Below, one piece after another: positions 8,420 to 16,557 of a stretch of 64,000 bases of DNA. Positions within the stretch are counted from its first letter, which is position 1; every line of letters starts with the position of its first letter. A model generated the notes under the pieces. That model was not told the origin of the DNA, did not search any database, and saw only the letters and a list, made by a program, of their open reading frames with translations. A program made the position numbers and the translations under genes. Source of the DNA: Aquiflexum balticum DSM 16537 (GTDB taxonomy: Bacteria > Bacteroidota > Bacteroidia > Cytophagales > Cyclobacteriaceae); assembly GCF_900176595.1 (NCBI RefSeq), contig NZ_LT838813.1, positions 868,001 through 932,000 of the forward strand. Direction: 5' to 3'.

Positions 8420-9052
8420 ATGGCAAAAAACATCACCCTTGTTCCCGATACACCAAAATCCTGGCTGATTCTATTGGCTTGGGCTTTCCTTATCCTCTTC
8501 GCAGGAAAGTTTGTCATCAATGATGCCCTTCCCTATTTCGGGTTTGATGAGGAGGTTTATGGCAGGTTTTGGATCATGAAATGGCCACTGATCGGTCATA
8601 TTTCAGGGGGCCTGATTGCTTTGACTCTTGGTCCTTTTCAGTTTTGGACTGCTTTTAGGAACAAGTATATCAAAGTCCACCGGGTGATGGGCTTGACTTA
8701 CCTGACTGCCATCTTTATTGGGACTATCAGTTCGGTTAACATGGCACTAACAACCGGGATAGCTGTACATTGGACCTGGGCGCTCTCATTAATTGTGTTG
8801 GCTTTGGCTTGGATATCCACCACAGGCATGGCATTCCGATTTATACTGCTGCGGCGGATTCAAATGCACAAGGAATGGATGGTCAGAAGCTATGTAGTCA
8901 CTTTTGCTTTTGTATTATTCCGCTGGCTGAACAGCACCCCTGTTTTTGTGGAAATGGGAAACTTTATCGAAAGAGGTCCGACCATGATCTGGGTTTCCTG
9001 GGTCATTCCGCTTTTTGTTACTGAGCTGATTCTTCAGTGGAATAAGAAATAA
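8420..9052 (+). CDS. DUF2306 multi-pass membrane protein
   Basis: A 210-residue integral membrane protein with about six hydrophobic segments. The DUF2306 pattern is visible as WPLIGHISGGLIALTLGPFQF, then KVHRVMGLTYLTAIFIGTIS, a pair of His residues in neighbouring helices, and a later segment QMHKEWMVRSYVVTFAFVLFRW. Family members are bacterial four- to six-helix proteins with conserved His that could coordinate heme, but the role is unknown. The N-terminus is cytosolic (MAKNITLVPDTPKSW). It stands between DUF3500 and an alcohol dehydrogenase. Confidence 0.75.
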   Translation: MAKNITLVPDTPKSWLILLAWAFLILFAGKFVINDALPYFGFDEEVYGRFWIMKWPLIGHISGGLIALTLGPFQFWTAFRNKYIKVHRVMGLTYLTAIFIGTISSVNMALTTGIAVHWTWALSLIVLALAWISTTGMAFRFILLRRIQMHKEWMVRSYVVTFAFVLFRWLNSTPVFVEMGNFIERGPTMIWVSWVIPLFVTELILQWNKK

Positions 9053-9142
9053 ATAAGAACATCATATAGGTTTTAATCCAATGCTTAGAGTTTGATTTCC
9101 AATTGATAAAAAATTTAACCACAATTTAACTCAAATAAAAAT

Positions 9143-10147
9143 ATGAAAGTTACAGCATTTGCAGCCAACGGGCCGCATGAAAAATTAAAGCCCTTTTCTT
9201 ACGAAATGGGAGACTTAGGTTCTGAACAAGTTGACATCCGGGTAATCAACTGCGGCATCTGCCATTCAGATCTCAGCATGATGAACAACGATTGGGGAAT
9301 GACTGCCTACCCCATTGTGCCTGGCCATGAGATCATAGGTGAAGTAGTCGCAGCAGGCAATGCCGTCAAGAATGTAAAAGTAGGGGACAAGGTCGGTTTG
9401 GGTTGGTTTTCGGGATCCTGCATGTCCTGTCATGAGTGTATGGATGGCGCACATCATCTCTGCCCCTCTGCCGAATTTACCATTGGTGGCAGACATGGTG
9501 GATTCGCAGACTATGTTCGCAGTCATTGGTCCTGGGCAATACCGCTACCTGAAGGTATCGATATGGACAAGGCCGGACCATTGCTATGTGGCGGAATCAC
9601 CGTATTCAATCCCATCATTCTGGCCGGAGTCAAAGCAACTGACAAAGTTGGCGTCATTGGCATCGGAGGTCTCGGTCATATGGCACTCAAATTCCTGAAC
9701 AAATGGGGTTGTGAAGTCATAGCTTTTAGCTCCAACCCTGACAAAAAGAAGTCCATTTTGGAAATGGGAGCGACAAGGGTTGTGGATTCTACCAACCCTG
9801 AGGAACTGGCTAACATCGCCGGAAGTCTGAATTTCATTCTGAATACAACCAATGTCACCTTAGATTGGAATTCCTATCTGACAGTTTTGGCTCCTAAAGG
9901 AAAATTTCACAATGTAGGAGCGGTTTTAGAACCTTTGGCCATCCCCGCCTTTACGCTTATTACTGGAGAAAAGTCTGTCGCAGGAAGTCCTTTAGGAAGT
10001 CCGGCCCTGACACGAACCATGTTGGAATTCTGCGTAAGACATGACATTTACCCAATTACAGAAGAATTCCCTATGGCCCAAGTCAATGAAGCCTTAGAGC
10101 ATTTGGAATCAGGAAAAGCCCGTTTCAGAATCGTCTTGAAAAACTAG
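9143..10147 (+). CDS. Zinc-dependent alcohol dehydrogenase (cinnamyl-alcohol-dehydrogenase-like)
   Basis: A 334-residue MDR-family enzyme that interconverts alcohols and aldehydes with NAD(P). The catalytic zinc site is visible as CGICHSD and GHEIIGEV. The structural zinc loop is CMSCHECMDGAHHLC. The nucleotide fold is GVIGIGGLGHMA, and the following strand end CEVIAFSSNPDKKKS has Ser rather than Asp, which in this family favours NADPH. Similar YahK/CAD-type enzymes reduce a broad range of aldehydes. The natural substrate here is unknown; the neighbours suggest a role in the surrounding catabolic block. Confidence 0.88.
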   Translation: MKVTAFAANGPHEKLKPFSYEMGDLGSEQVDIRVINCGICHSDLSMMNNDWGMTAYPIVPGHEIIGEVVAAGNAVKNVKVGDKVGLGWFSGSCMSCHECMDGAHHLCPSAEFTIGGRHGGFADYVRSHWSWAIPLPEGIDMDKAGPLLCGGITVFNPIILAGVKATDKVGVIGIGGLGHMALKFLNKWGCEVIAFSSNPDKKKSILEMGATRVVDSTNPEELANIAGSLNFILNTTNVTLDWNSYLTVLAPKGKFHNVGAVLEPLAIPAFTLITGEKSVAGSPLGSPALTRTMLEFCVRHDIYPITEEFPMAQVNEALEHLESGKARFRIVLKN

Positions 10148-10188
10148 AAGTTGAGAAAATCCTATGATTGACACCATTTTAATTGAAA

Positions 10189-10219
10189 GGGGTAGGCCGA
10201 AAACCGATTTAGAGTAGGC
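10189..10219 (+). promoter_or_regulatory. Conserved 30-bp element B, copy 3 (before duplicated NTF2 gene)
   Basis: It reads GGGGTAGGCCGAAAACC then GATTTAGAGTAGGC and ends 15 nt before the ATG at 10235. GTAGGC occurs twice, 22 bp apart, on the same face of the helix. This is the clearest direct-repeat form of the element. Confidence 0.5.
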
Positions 10220-10234
10220 AACAAATCATATAAG

Positions 10235-11014
10235 ATGAAAAATTTAGCAATCCTTACTATCCTTGTGGCATTTGCTCTAAATGCCTGTACCCAAGATTCT
10301 TTTACTGAAAAGACCTTCCATGACTTTATAGCGAAAAATGAAGATCAGATGTTTTTATCAGACAATACCGATAAAAACTTCGTGTTTATAGCTGGTAGTG
10401 GGTGGAAATTAGGCATTACAGATTTTATTGAGCAAAGCTCAAATATGACAATTAAAAATGAGTTTTCAGATCTAACCGTAAATCAATCAGGTGGTACGGC
10501 AATCGTTTCGGGGATTATCGACCAAAAGATTGCTCAAAAAGAGAATCCTTCGGATGTTTTTGAATACAAAGGGGTATTTACGGCCGTTTATGCATCCCAA
10601 AATAATAAGTGGGTATTAATGTCCTGGCAACATTCTGATTATAGGCCGGAAGGTTCTTTTACCGAAAAGACTTTCCATGAACTTATGGCTAAGACTGAAG
10701 ATCGGATGTTTACATTAGAAAATACCGATGAAAACTTTGTGTTTATTACAGGTAATGGCCAGAAAATGGGTCGTACAGAGTTAAAGGAATTAACTTCAAC
10801 GATGGCCGTTATTAATGAGTTTTCAGATGTAACCGTAAATCAATCAGGTGCTACTGTAATAGTTTCGGGTCTGATCGACCAAAAAATAAGTCAAAAAGAA
10901 AACCCTGCAGGTGCTTGGAATTACAAAGGAGTATTTACGGCCGTTTATGCAGCCCAAAACAATAATTGGGTACTCATGTCCTGGCAGCATTCCGATTATA
11001 AGCCGAATGACTGA
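10235..11014 (+). CDS. Lipoprotein with two tandem NTF2-like (DUF4440) domains
   Basis: A 259-residue lipoprotein: signal MKNLAILTILVAFALNAC with the lipobox LNAC (Cys 18), then two repeats of 119 residues each (22-140 and 141-259). Both begin SFTEKTFH and end VLMSWQHSDY followed by a short tail; shared blocks include NEFSD, TVNQSG, KENP and KGVFTAVYA. The two copies are roughly 70% identical by eye and also similar in DNA, so the duplication is fairly recent. Two fused NTF2 domains could make an intramolecular version of the usual homodimer. Ligand unknown. Element B sits directly upstream. Confidence 0.8.
   Translation: MKNLAILTILVAFALNACTQDSFTEKTFHDFIAKNEDQMFLSDNTDKNFVFIAGSGWKLGITDFIEQSSNMTIKNEFSDLTVNQSGGTAIVSGIIDQKIAQKENPSDVFEYKGVFTAVYASQNNKWVLMSWQHSDYRPEGSFTEKTFHELMAKTEDRMFTLENTDENFVFITGNGQKMGRTELKELTSTMAVINEFSDVTVNQSGATVIVSGLIDQKISQKENPAGAWNYKGVFTAVYAAQNNNWVLMSWQHSDYKPND
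10298..11011 (+). repeat. Tandem intragenic duplication, 357-bp unit x 2
   Basis: Unit 1 spans about 10298-10654 and unit 2 about 10655-11011 within the NTF2-like lipoprotein gene. Both have the same length and reading frame, so the duplication preserves the protein. Confidence 0.8.
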
Positions 11015-11186
11015 TCGATCAAAATAGTCAATCTTTATTTATGGAAATCAAGGATAAATTGACTTCATAGGATAGGTGGACTAAAAAGTATGAAAATAAA
11101 GTAGGGATGTGTGTTTTTTTGCATAAATAAAATTTAAAATAACATCAGCTAAAAAAAGCAAAATTTAAGTATTTTATTCTACAATA

Positions 11187-11238
11187 AGATATTAATCAAT
11201 AATATTATTTTGTTTTTGTGAATTAATATCTATATTTC
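11187..11238 (+). promoter_or_regulatory. Candidate promoter with inverted repeat for the cytochrome gene
   Basis: A perfect 10-bp inverted repeat, AGATATTAAT (11187-11196) and ATTAATATCT (11222-11231), flanks a TTG at 11210-11212. A TATATTTC box follows at 11231-11238, 18 bp from the TTG and one base off the Bacteroidota -7 consensus TAnnTTTG. The right arm lies in the spacer, so a bound protein would compete with RNA polymerase. The surrounding 279 bp is very AT-rich and holds no ORF. Confidence 0.4.
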
Positions 11239-11293
11239 TTCTTATTAATTTCTTGCAAAAACTCGCCATGTCAAACCACTAACCAATTGCACC

Positions 11294-12295
11294 ATGTTAA
11301 AGAAAATCATTTTCGGAATTCTTCTTCTATTGATTGTAGTCATTGGAGGAATGTTTGTTTATGTCCAATTGAATTGGAATAAAACCTATGATATCCCATA
11401 CCCAAATCTTCAGGTCAGTACTGACTCTACTGTGATCGAAAGGGGAAAATACCTGGTTCACGGACCTGCCCATTGTTCCAACTGCCATGTTTCCAGCGTT
11501 GCGGAAATGATAGCGGCAGATGCCGGGGAAAATATCCCGTTAAAAGGTGGGACATCATTCCCTTTGGGACCGATGGGCACCATTTATCCGAGAAATTTAA
11601 CGCCCGACCCAACCACGGGTATAGGAAGATATTCTGATGGAGAACTCTTTAGAATGATGCGCCATGCGGTCAAACCTGATGGTACGGCCACTTTATCCGT
11701 GCTGATGCCTTTTTGGGATATGGCAGATGAAGACCTGATTGCAGTGGTATCCTATTTGAGAACCTTGGACCCTGTAAAAAATGAGGTACCGGATAACGAT
11801 TGGTCTTTTATGGGTAAAGCAGTTCGGATAATCGCTTCCTCTTTTCAGCCGATTGAAAAACCCTCACCGCCTTCTTTTGCCCCCCCAATGGCAGCTACCA
11901 TTGAGCGGGGTGAATACCTCTCCAGGTATGTGGCCAACTGCGTAGGATGTCATACCAACAGAGATCCCATGACTTTTGAAGCCACAGGACCAGAATATGC
12001 CGGAGGTATGGAATTCGAACCTTGGCCGGAATTTGCTTTGGCCGTCGGGGGAGATCCTGAAGTTTGGACGCGGACACCCAATATCACCCCACATCCCAAC
12101 AGTGCCTTATCCAAATTCAAAACTGTGGAAGAATGGAAAGCCAGGTTCCGGCAGGGCAGAATCATCAATATCTCTCAAATGCACTGGGGACCTTTTTCAA
12201 GGATGACCGATGAAGATTTGGAAGCGCTCTACCTCTACCTTTCAAGCTTAGAACCACAGGATTATGATCCGGGTGAGTTGATGTTTAAAAAATAA
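11294..12295 (+). CDS. Membrane-anchored diheme c-type cytochrome
   Basis: A 333-residue protein with an N-terminal membrane anchor (IIFGILLLLIVVIGGMFVYV) and two c-type heme motifs: CSNCH at about residue 61 and CVGCH at about residue 219. Each sits in its own cytochrome c domain. Domain 1 also has PRNLTPDPTTGIGRYSDGE and domain 2 NITPHPNSALSKFKTVEEW, both typical of the cytochrome subunit of alcohol or gluconate dehydrogenases. It probably passes electrons from a periplasmic dehydrogenase to the respiratory chain. No dehydrogenase subunit is directly adjacent. The PQQ enzyme at 31810 carries its own heme domain. Confidence 0.85.
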   Translation: MLKKIIFGILLLLIVVIGGMFVYVQLNWNKTYDIPYPNLQVSTDSTVIERGKYLVHGPAHCSNCHVSSVAEMIAADAGENIPLKGGTSFPLGPMGTIYPRNLTPDPTTGIGRYSDGELFRMMRHAVKPDGTATLSVLMPFWDMADEDLIAVVSYLRTLDPVKNEVPDNDWSFMGKAVRIIASSFQPIEKPSPPSFAPPMAATIERGEYLSRYVANCVGCHTNRDPMTFEATGPEYAGGMEFEPWPEFALAVGGDPEVWTRTPNITPHPNSALSKFKTVEEWKARFRQGRIINISQMHWGPFSRMTDEDLEALYLYLSSLEPQDYDPGELMFKK

Positions 12296-12420
12296 GGTCA
12301 TTATTGATTTTATTAATAAGCTGTGGCAAGCCTCCTGGCAAATTATAACAACTCGAAAAATTCGAAAATGGACATATATTACCTTGAAAGAAGACTTATA
12401 AACTATTTATATCTAACACT

Positions 12421-13308
12421 ATGAAAAGAAGAACGTTTATCAAAAATTCATCTTTGACAGCTTTGAGTATTAGCGCATTTGGATCCATCCAATGGAATGG
12501 CAAAAGCTTTGTTGGGGACACTCCAACAACCACTGACATTCTTGGACCCTTTTATAGGCCGGGCGCACCAATGAGAAGTGATATTATTCCACCTGATTCG
12601 AAAGGAATTCCGATGAACCTCACCGGAACAATTTTCAAAGAAGACGGAAAAACTCCATTGAACAATGTACTCGTTGAAATATGGCAATGTGATGAGAATG
12701 AACATTATGACAATACTTCTGATGGTTATTTATTCAGGGGAGCAGTAAAGTCTGACGAGAACGGAAAGTATGCCTTCAAAACTATTGTTCCAGTTCCATA
12801 CAAAGCTGATCCGAATAATGAAGCATCTTGGCGACCTGCCCATATACATATGCGGGTATCCGTTGCCGAACAACAAGACTTAATTACGCAGATTTATTTT
12901 AAAGGCGACAAATACAATGATACTGACAGATCGGCATCCTCTCCACAGGCTGTGAATAGAATCTTGGAGATTGTAAAAAATGCATCAGGGGAACATTCAG
13001 TAACATTTGATGTTGTATTGAGCAAAGAATTTCCGCTTGACGAGGAAGTCTACAAAAAAATCACCGGTCTATACATGATGGGCAGTGGAAATACCATTGA
13101 GTTCATAAAGAATGACGACTTATTGTTCATGAAAAGGAACGGTCAATTGATCTCAAGTTTAAGGTACTTAGGCAACAATACATTTGAAGCTGGGATTGGA
13201 TTTCCAAAAGTAACTTTCGAATTGTTAGCAAAAGGTGATACTAAAGTGGCTATTACAACCCAGAACGAAACTTACACTGGGGAGAAATACTTAAAATATA
13301 ATGATTGA
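12421..13308 (+). CDS. Secreted intradiol-dioxygenase-fold protein
   Basis: A 295-residue protein with a Tat-like signal (MKRRTFIKNSSLTALSISAF). Residues about 38-220 form an intradiol ring-cleavage dioxygenase sandwich: ILGPFYRPGAPMRSDI, LNNVLVEIWQCDENEHYDN, DENGKYAFKTIVPVPY and WRPAHIHMRV. The Fe(III) ligands of the family, two Tyr and two His, can be placed at Y in NEHYDN or PVPY and at the AHIH pair. Classical members open catechol or protocatechuate. The C-terminal 80 residues (from about 215) form an added beta-rich domain not usual in catechol dioxygenases. Export suggests an unusual substrate. Confidence 0.8.
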   Translation: MKRRTFIKNSSLTALSISAFGSIQWNGKSFVGDTPTTTDILGPFYRPGAPMRSDIIPPDSKGIPMNLTGTIFKEDGKTPLNNVLVEIWQCDENEHYDNTSDGYLFRGAVKSDENGKYAFKTIVPVPYKADPNNEASWRPAHIHMRVSVAEQQDLITQIYFKGDKYNDTDRSASSPQAVNRILEIVKNASGEHSVTFDVVLSKEFPLDEEVYKKITGLYMMGSGNTIEFIKNDDLLFMKRNGQLISSLRYLGNNTFEAGIGFPKVTFELLAKGDTKVAITTQNETYTGEKYLKYND

Positions 13309-13363
13309 TAATCTTGGGTATAGTAATTTGAAACAAAGTTGAAAGCGGCCAGCCCACAAAAAT

Positions 13364-13470
13364 GTATATAGTGCATAAGGGTTTCAGAGGCTTTCGAGCC
13401 TTATCACCCGTATCAATTTTGGGTAGTAACTTGATTGGTTTGAAGCCCTCATACCCTTAGGACACTATAC
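13364..13470. repeat. Long imperfect inverted repeat (hairpin or MITE-like)
   Basis: The arms are 13364-13395, starting GTATATAGTGCATAAGGG, and 13439-13470, ending CCCTTAGGACACTATAC. They pair over about 30 nt with a few mismatches and enclose 43 nt. It is the main feature of the 308-bp gap between the dioxygenase and DUF1624 genes. No U-tract follows the right arm, so it is not a simple terminator. Confidence 0.5.
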
Positions 13471-13616
13471 AATCATCGCTCTTTTCAACCAAGAATTGGT
13501 GTCTTTGAGCTAAGATGAAATTATCCCAAAACATTTCAAAGTTTTATTATTAGATGATTCTACTATTCAAATCTGTTTTATTTTATTCGGGATACTCTAA
13601 TTTTTTCAATTGATAT

Positions 13617-14798
13617 ATGACTAAAACCCTCATTCCCAACCAAAGAATTTCCTCTATCGATCTTGTCAAAGGCTTGGCGATGCTCATCATGGCATTGGAC
13701 CATGTGCGGGATTTTGTGCATACCCCGGCTTTTTTGTTTAATCCGGCAGATCCCACTCAGACGACTTTGGCGATCTTCTTTACCCGATGGGTCACCCACT
13801 TCTGTGCCCCGGCTTTTAGTTTTCTGGCAGGACTTTCAGCCTATATGGTGGGGAAGAGAAAACCAAAAAACGAATTATCGGCATTTCTCCTCAAAAGGGG
13901 ACTTTGGCTGGTTTTTATTGATTTGACTATAGTAGCATTCGGTTGGTTTTTTGACTTTCAGTTTGGGACAATCAATTTGAATGTCATTGCATCTTTAGGC
14001 ATCAGTATGATTGCTTTGGCAGGATTGGTACATCTCCCCAGTAAACTTTTATTGATTTTCAGCCTTGTGCTGATCTTTGGACATAATCTTCTTGACGGGA
14101 TCCGTTTTGATGAATCCATCCTCTGGGCAATCATTCATTACCAAAACATTTTCTTTCTCTCGGATGACCTCATGTTATTGGTGGCCTATCCGATCATTCC
14201 ATGGATAGCAGTGATGTCATTGGGTTATTATATGGGTGGCTTTTATGAAAGGTCTGTTGATCACTCAAAAAGAAAATTGACATTCAACTTGATCGGGGCT
14301 TTGGCAATCGTCCTGTTTGTTGGAATGCGGTGGACGAATATATATGGTGACCTAAATCCGTTTGAACATTTTGGAACCTTTTCAAAAAGTATCGTTTCGT
14401 TTTTGAACCCAACAAAATACCCGCCTTCTCTTCTGTACTTATTGATGACTTTGGGTGGAACATTTTTGCTCTTGGCCAATTCTGAGAAATGGAAAGGGAA
14501 GCTGGTGGATTTTATTTGTACTTTCGGTAGGGTTCCGTTTTTTTTCTATATCATCCACATTTATCTCATTCATCTAATCGCCATTGGTTTGGCTGCCTTA
14601 ACCGGTTTTGTTTGGGAAAAAAATATGGTATTAGCAGCTTGGAGTATTATCGAAAACCCACTTCCTGGCTATGGGTTTCCACTTTGGGCAGTCTACGTAG
14701 TTTGGATTTCAGTGATCTTGGTATTGTATCCGCTCTGTAAAAAGTTTGACCATTTTAAGCAAAGCAATAGAGACAAATGGTGGTTGAGTTATTTCTAA
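13617..14798 (+). CDS. DUF1624 / heparan-alpha-glucosaminide N-acetyltransferase-like membrane protein
   Basis: A 393-residue multi-pass membrane protein with about ten hydrophobic segments. The diagnostic start is RISSIDLVKGLAMLIMALDHVRDFVH, in which the His of ALDHVRDF corresponds to the catalytic region of DUF1624/HGSNAT proteins. Further family blocks are FTRWVTHFCAPAFSFLAGLSAYMVG and, near the end, GRVPFFFYIIHIYLIHLIA. Members move acyl groups across the membrane to sugars; the acceptor in this organism is unknown. The start at 13617 gives the basic cytosolic leader MTKTLIPNQR. Confidence 0.82.
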   Translation: MTKTLIPNQRISSIDLVKGLAMLIMALDHVRDFVHTPAFLFNPADPTQTTLAIFFTRWVTHFCAPAFSFLAGLSAYMVGKRKPKNELSAFLLKRGLWLVFIDLTIVAFGWFFDFQFGTINLNVIASLGISMIALAGLVHLPSKLLLIFSLVLIFGHNLLDGIRFDESILWAIIHYQNIFFLSDDLMLLVAYPIIPWIAVMSLGYYMGGFYERSVDHSKRKLTFNLIGALAIVLFVGMRWTNIYGDLNPFEHFGTFSKSIVSFLNPTKYPPSLLYLLMTLGGTFLLLANSEKWKGKLVDFICTFGRVPFFFYIIHIYLIHLIAIGLAALTGFVWEKNMVLAAWSIIENPLPGYGFPLWAVYVVWISVILVLYPLCKKFDHFKQSNRDKWWLSYF

Positions 14799-14879
14799 AA
14801 AAGGAAAATTGTTAATTTTCTAAATTAAAAAATATGAATGGAAAGTATAGATTGTCTTGAAGTTCCTTTTGGGACTCGA

Positions 14880-15035
14880 TATGGGTAGAACAAATTTCTA
14901 TAGATTAAGGTGCCGTGCCTTTAGATACGGAATATATGTTATACCTGCCTACCGGACAGGCAGGCCCAAAGGCAAAACTATTCTACATTAAACCATATAA
15001 TCTACCTACATTTTGTCCCTAAAGGGACTGGTTTA
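14880..15035. repeat. Candidate interspersed intergenic element with nested palindromes
   Basis: The 350-bp gap before the amidase gene holds no ORF. It contains TGCCGTGCCTTTAGATACGG near 14911, the perfect stem CCTGCCT (14944-14950) and AGGCAGG (14958-14964), and the palindrome GTCCCTAAAGGGAC near 15016. The CCTGCCT palindrome recurs in relaxed form near 38521. Its mosaic of palindromes looks like a repeat element, but only one full copy is in the window. Confidence 0.35.
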
Positions 15036-15148
15036 AAGTTGATTTTGGAAAGTGAAAATAACATCTTTCCAATGAAAAAGTTGACTCACCCTGAAATTGA
15101 AATTTGCAAGTTCAATTGCATTTAGAACTTCATAAAAAAATTTAAAAC

Positions 15149-16477
15149 ATGAAATCACTAATACTTTCAATCTCCTTATGGCTGTTTATCAGTCCTGCTT
15201 TTGCCCAAGGGGCCTTTTCCTCTGACCAAATCAAAGTCAACGAAAAAAGGATCGAGAAACGGATTTTTGAATTAGCAGAATTCGGAATTAATGAAAAAGG
15301 CGAACCTTATCGCGTAGCCTACAGCATGGGAGACTTGGAGGGTAGGGCCTATTTCATGGACTTGATGCGAAAGGCAGGCCTTGAGGTACATATTGATTAT
15401 GCCGGCAATATCATTGGCAGAAGAGCAGGAAAAGACCCTTCCAAAAAGCCCATTGCCTTTGGTTCCCATATCGACATGGTACCCAATGGAGGCAATTATG
15501 ACGGAACACTTGGTTCTTTCACTGCGCTGGAAATCATAGAAGTGCTCAATGAAAATAAAATCATTACTGATCATCCTCTGGAAGTGATTATTTTTCAAAA
15601 CGAAGAAGGTGGATTGGTTGGGAGTCGGGCACTTACCGGAAACCTTAAAAAAGAAGCCTTGTCACAAAAGAGCGCAAGTGGTTTGACCCTTGAGGAAGGA
15701 ATCCGGGCCATAGGAGGCGATCCGGAGAAGTTGGATGAAGTGGTTCGAAAAAAAGGGGACTTGGCGGCATTCCTTGAAATTCATATTGAGCAGAGCAAAG
15801 TGTTGGAAAGCCGTGGGATAGATGTGGCTATTGTCGAAGGTATTGTGGGGATAGATAATTGGGACGTTACTGTCATTGGCATGTCGAACCATGCGGGAAG
15901 TACGCCTATGAATGATCGACAGGATGCCTTGATAGCTGCTTCCAAATTGGTTTTGACAGTCAACGAGGTGGTCAACAGCTACGCAGGGGCACAAGTTGGA
16001 AATGTAGGTAAAATTTTTGTTCCATCGGGAGCACCCAATATCATTCCGGGAAGGGTAGAAATGAGTCTTGAGTTACGGGACCTTTCCAAAGAAAAGATCA
16101 GGAATATGTTTTTGGATATAGAAAAACGTGCAGAACAGATTGCTGCAGAAACCAATACAGAAATTTTATTTGAGAACCTTAATTTGGCCTCCACACCAAC
16201 AATGGCCAGCAAGGAAATCCAGGACAAAATGATTCAAGCTGCTGAATCCTTGGGGATATCCTATATCAATATGCAGAGTGGTGCCGGTCATGACGTGCAG
16301 GAAATGGGTAAATTAGGACCCATCGGTCTTGTTTTTATTCCGAGCAAGGATGGCATCAGCCATAATCCCAAAGAATATTCCTCCCCATCAGAAATGGCCA
16401 ACGGAGCAAATGTGATGCTCCGTACGGTTCTTTTACTTGATAAGGGCTTATCTGAAAAAATTATTGAAATTCATTGA
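15149..16477 (+). CDS. M20-family Zn-dependent amidase (N-carbamoyl-amino-acid hydrolase type)
   Basis: A 442-residue enzyme with a signal peptide (residues 1-20, ending PAFAQ), so it is probably periplasmic. The metal site is visible: FGSHIDMVPNGGNYDGTLG (His and bridging Asp), FQNEEGG (catalytic Glu pair), a His in LEIHIEQSKVLE, and the late AGHDVQEMG and ISHNPKEY. GIVGIDNWDVTVIGMSNHAGSTPM opens the dimerisation domain. Relatives are hydantoinase/carbamoylase-type hydrolases: N-carbamoyl-L-amino-acid hydrolase, allantoate amidohydrolase and beta-ureidopropionase. A signal peptide is uncommon in that group, so the exact substrate is uncertain. Confidence 0.85.
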   Translation: MKSLILSISLWLFISPAFAQGAFSSDQIKVNEKRIEKRIFELAEFGINEKGEPYRVAYSMGDLEGRAYFMDLMRKAGLEVHIDYAGNIIGRRAGKDPSKKPIAFGSHIDMVPNGGNYDGTLGSFTALEIIEVLNENKIITDHPLEVIIFQNEEGGLVGSRALTGNLKKEALSQKSASGLTLEEGIRAIGGDPEKLDEVVRKKGDLAAFLEIHIEQSKVLESRGIDVAIVEGIVGIDNWDVTVIGMSNHAGSTPMNDRQDALIAASKLVLTVNEVVNSYAGAQVGNVGKIFVPSGAPNIIPGRVEMSLELRDLSKEKIRNMFLDIEKRAEQIAAETNTEILFENLNLASTPTMASKEIQDKMIQAAESLGISYINMQSGAGHDVQEMGKLGPIGLVFIPSKDGISHNPKEYSSPSEMANGANVMLRTVLLLDKGLSEKIIEIH

Positions 16478-16557
16478 ATCTTTGATCTCAGCATGATAGC
16501 AACTAATATTAAATATTCATAAATTTCAATTACCCATTTTCAATTTAAAATAACAAT

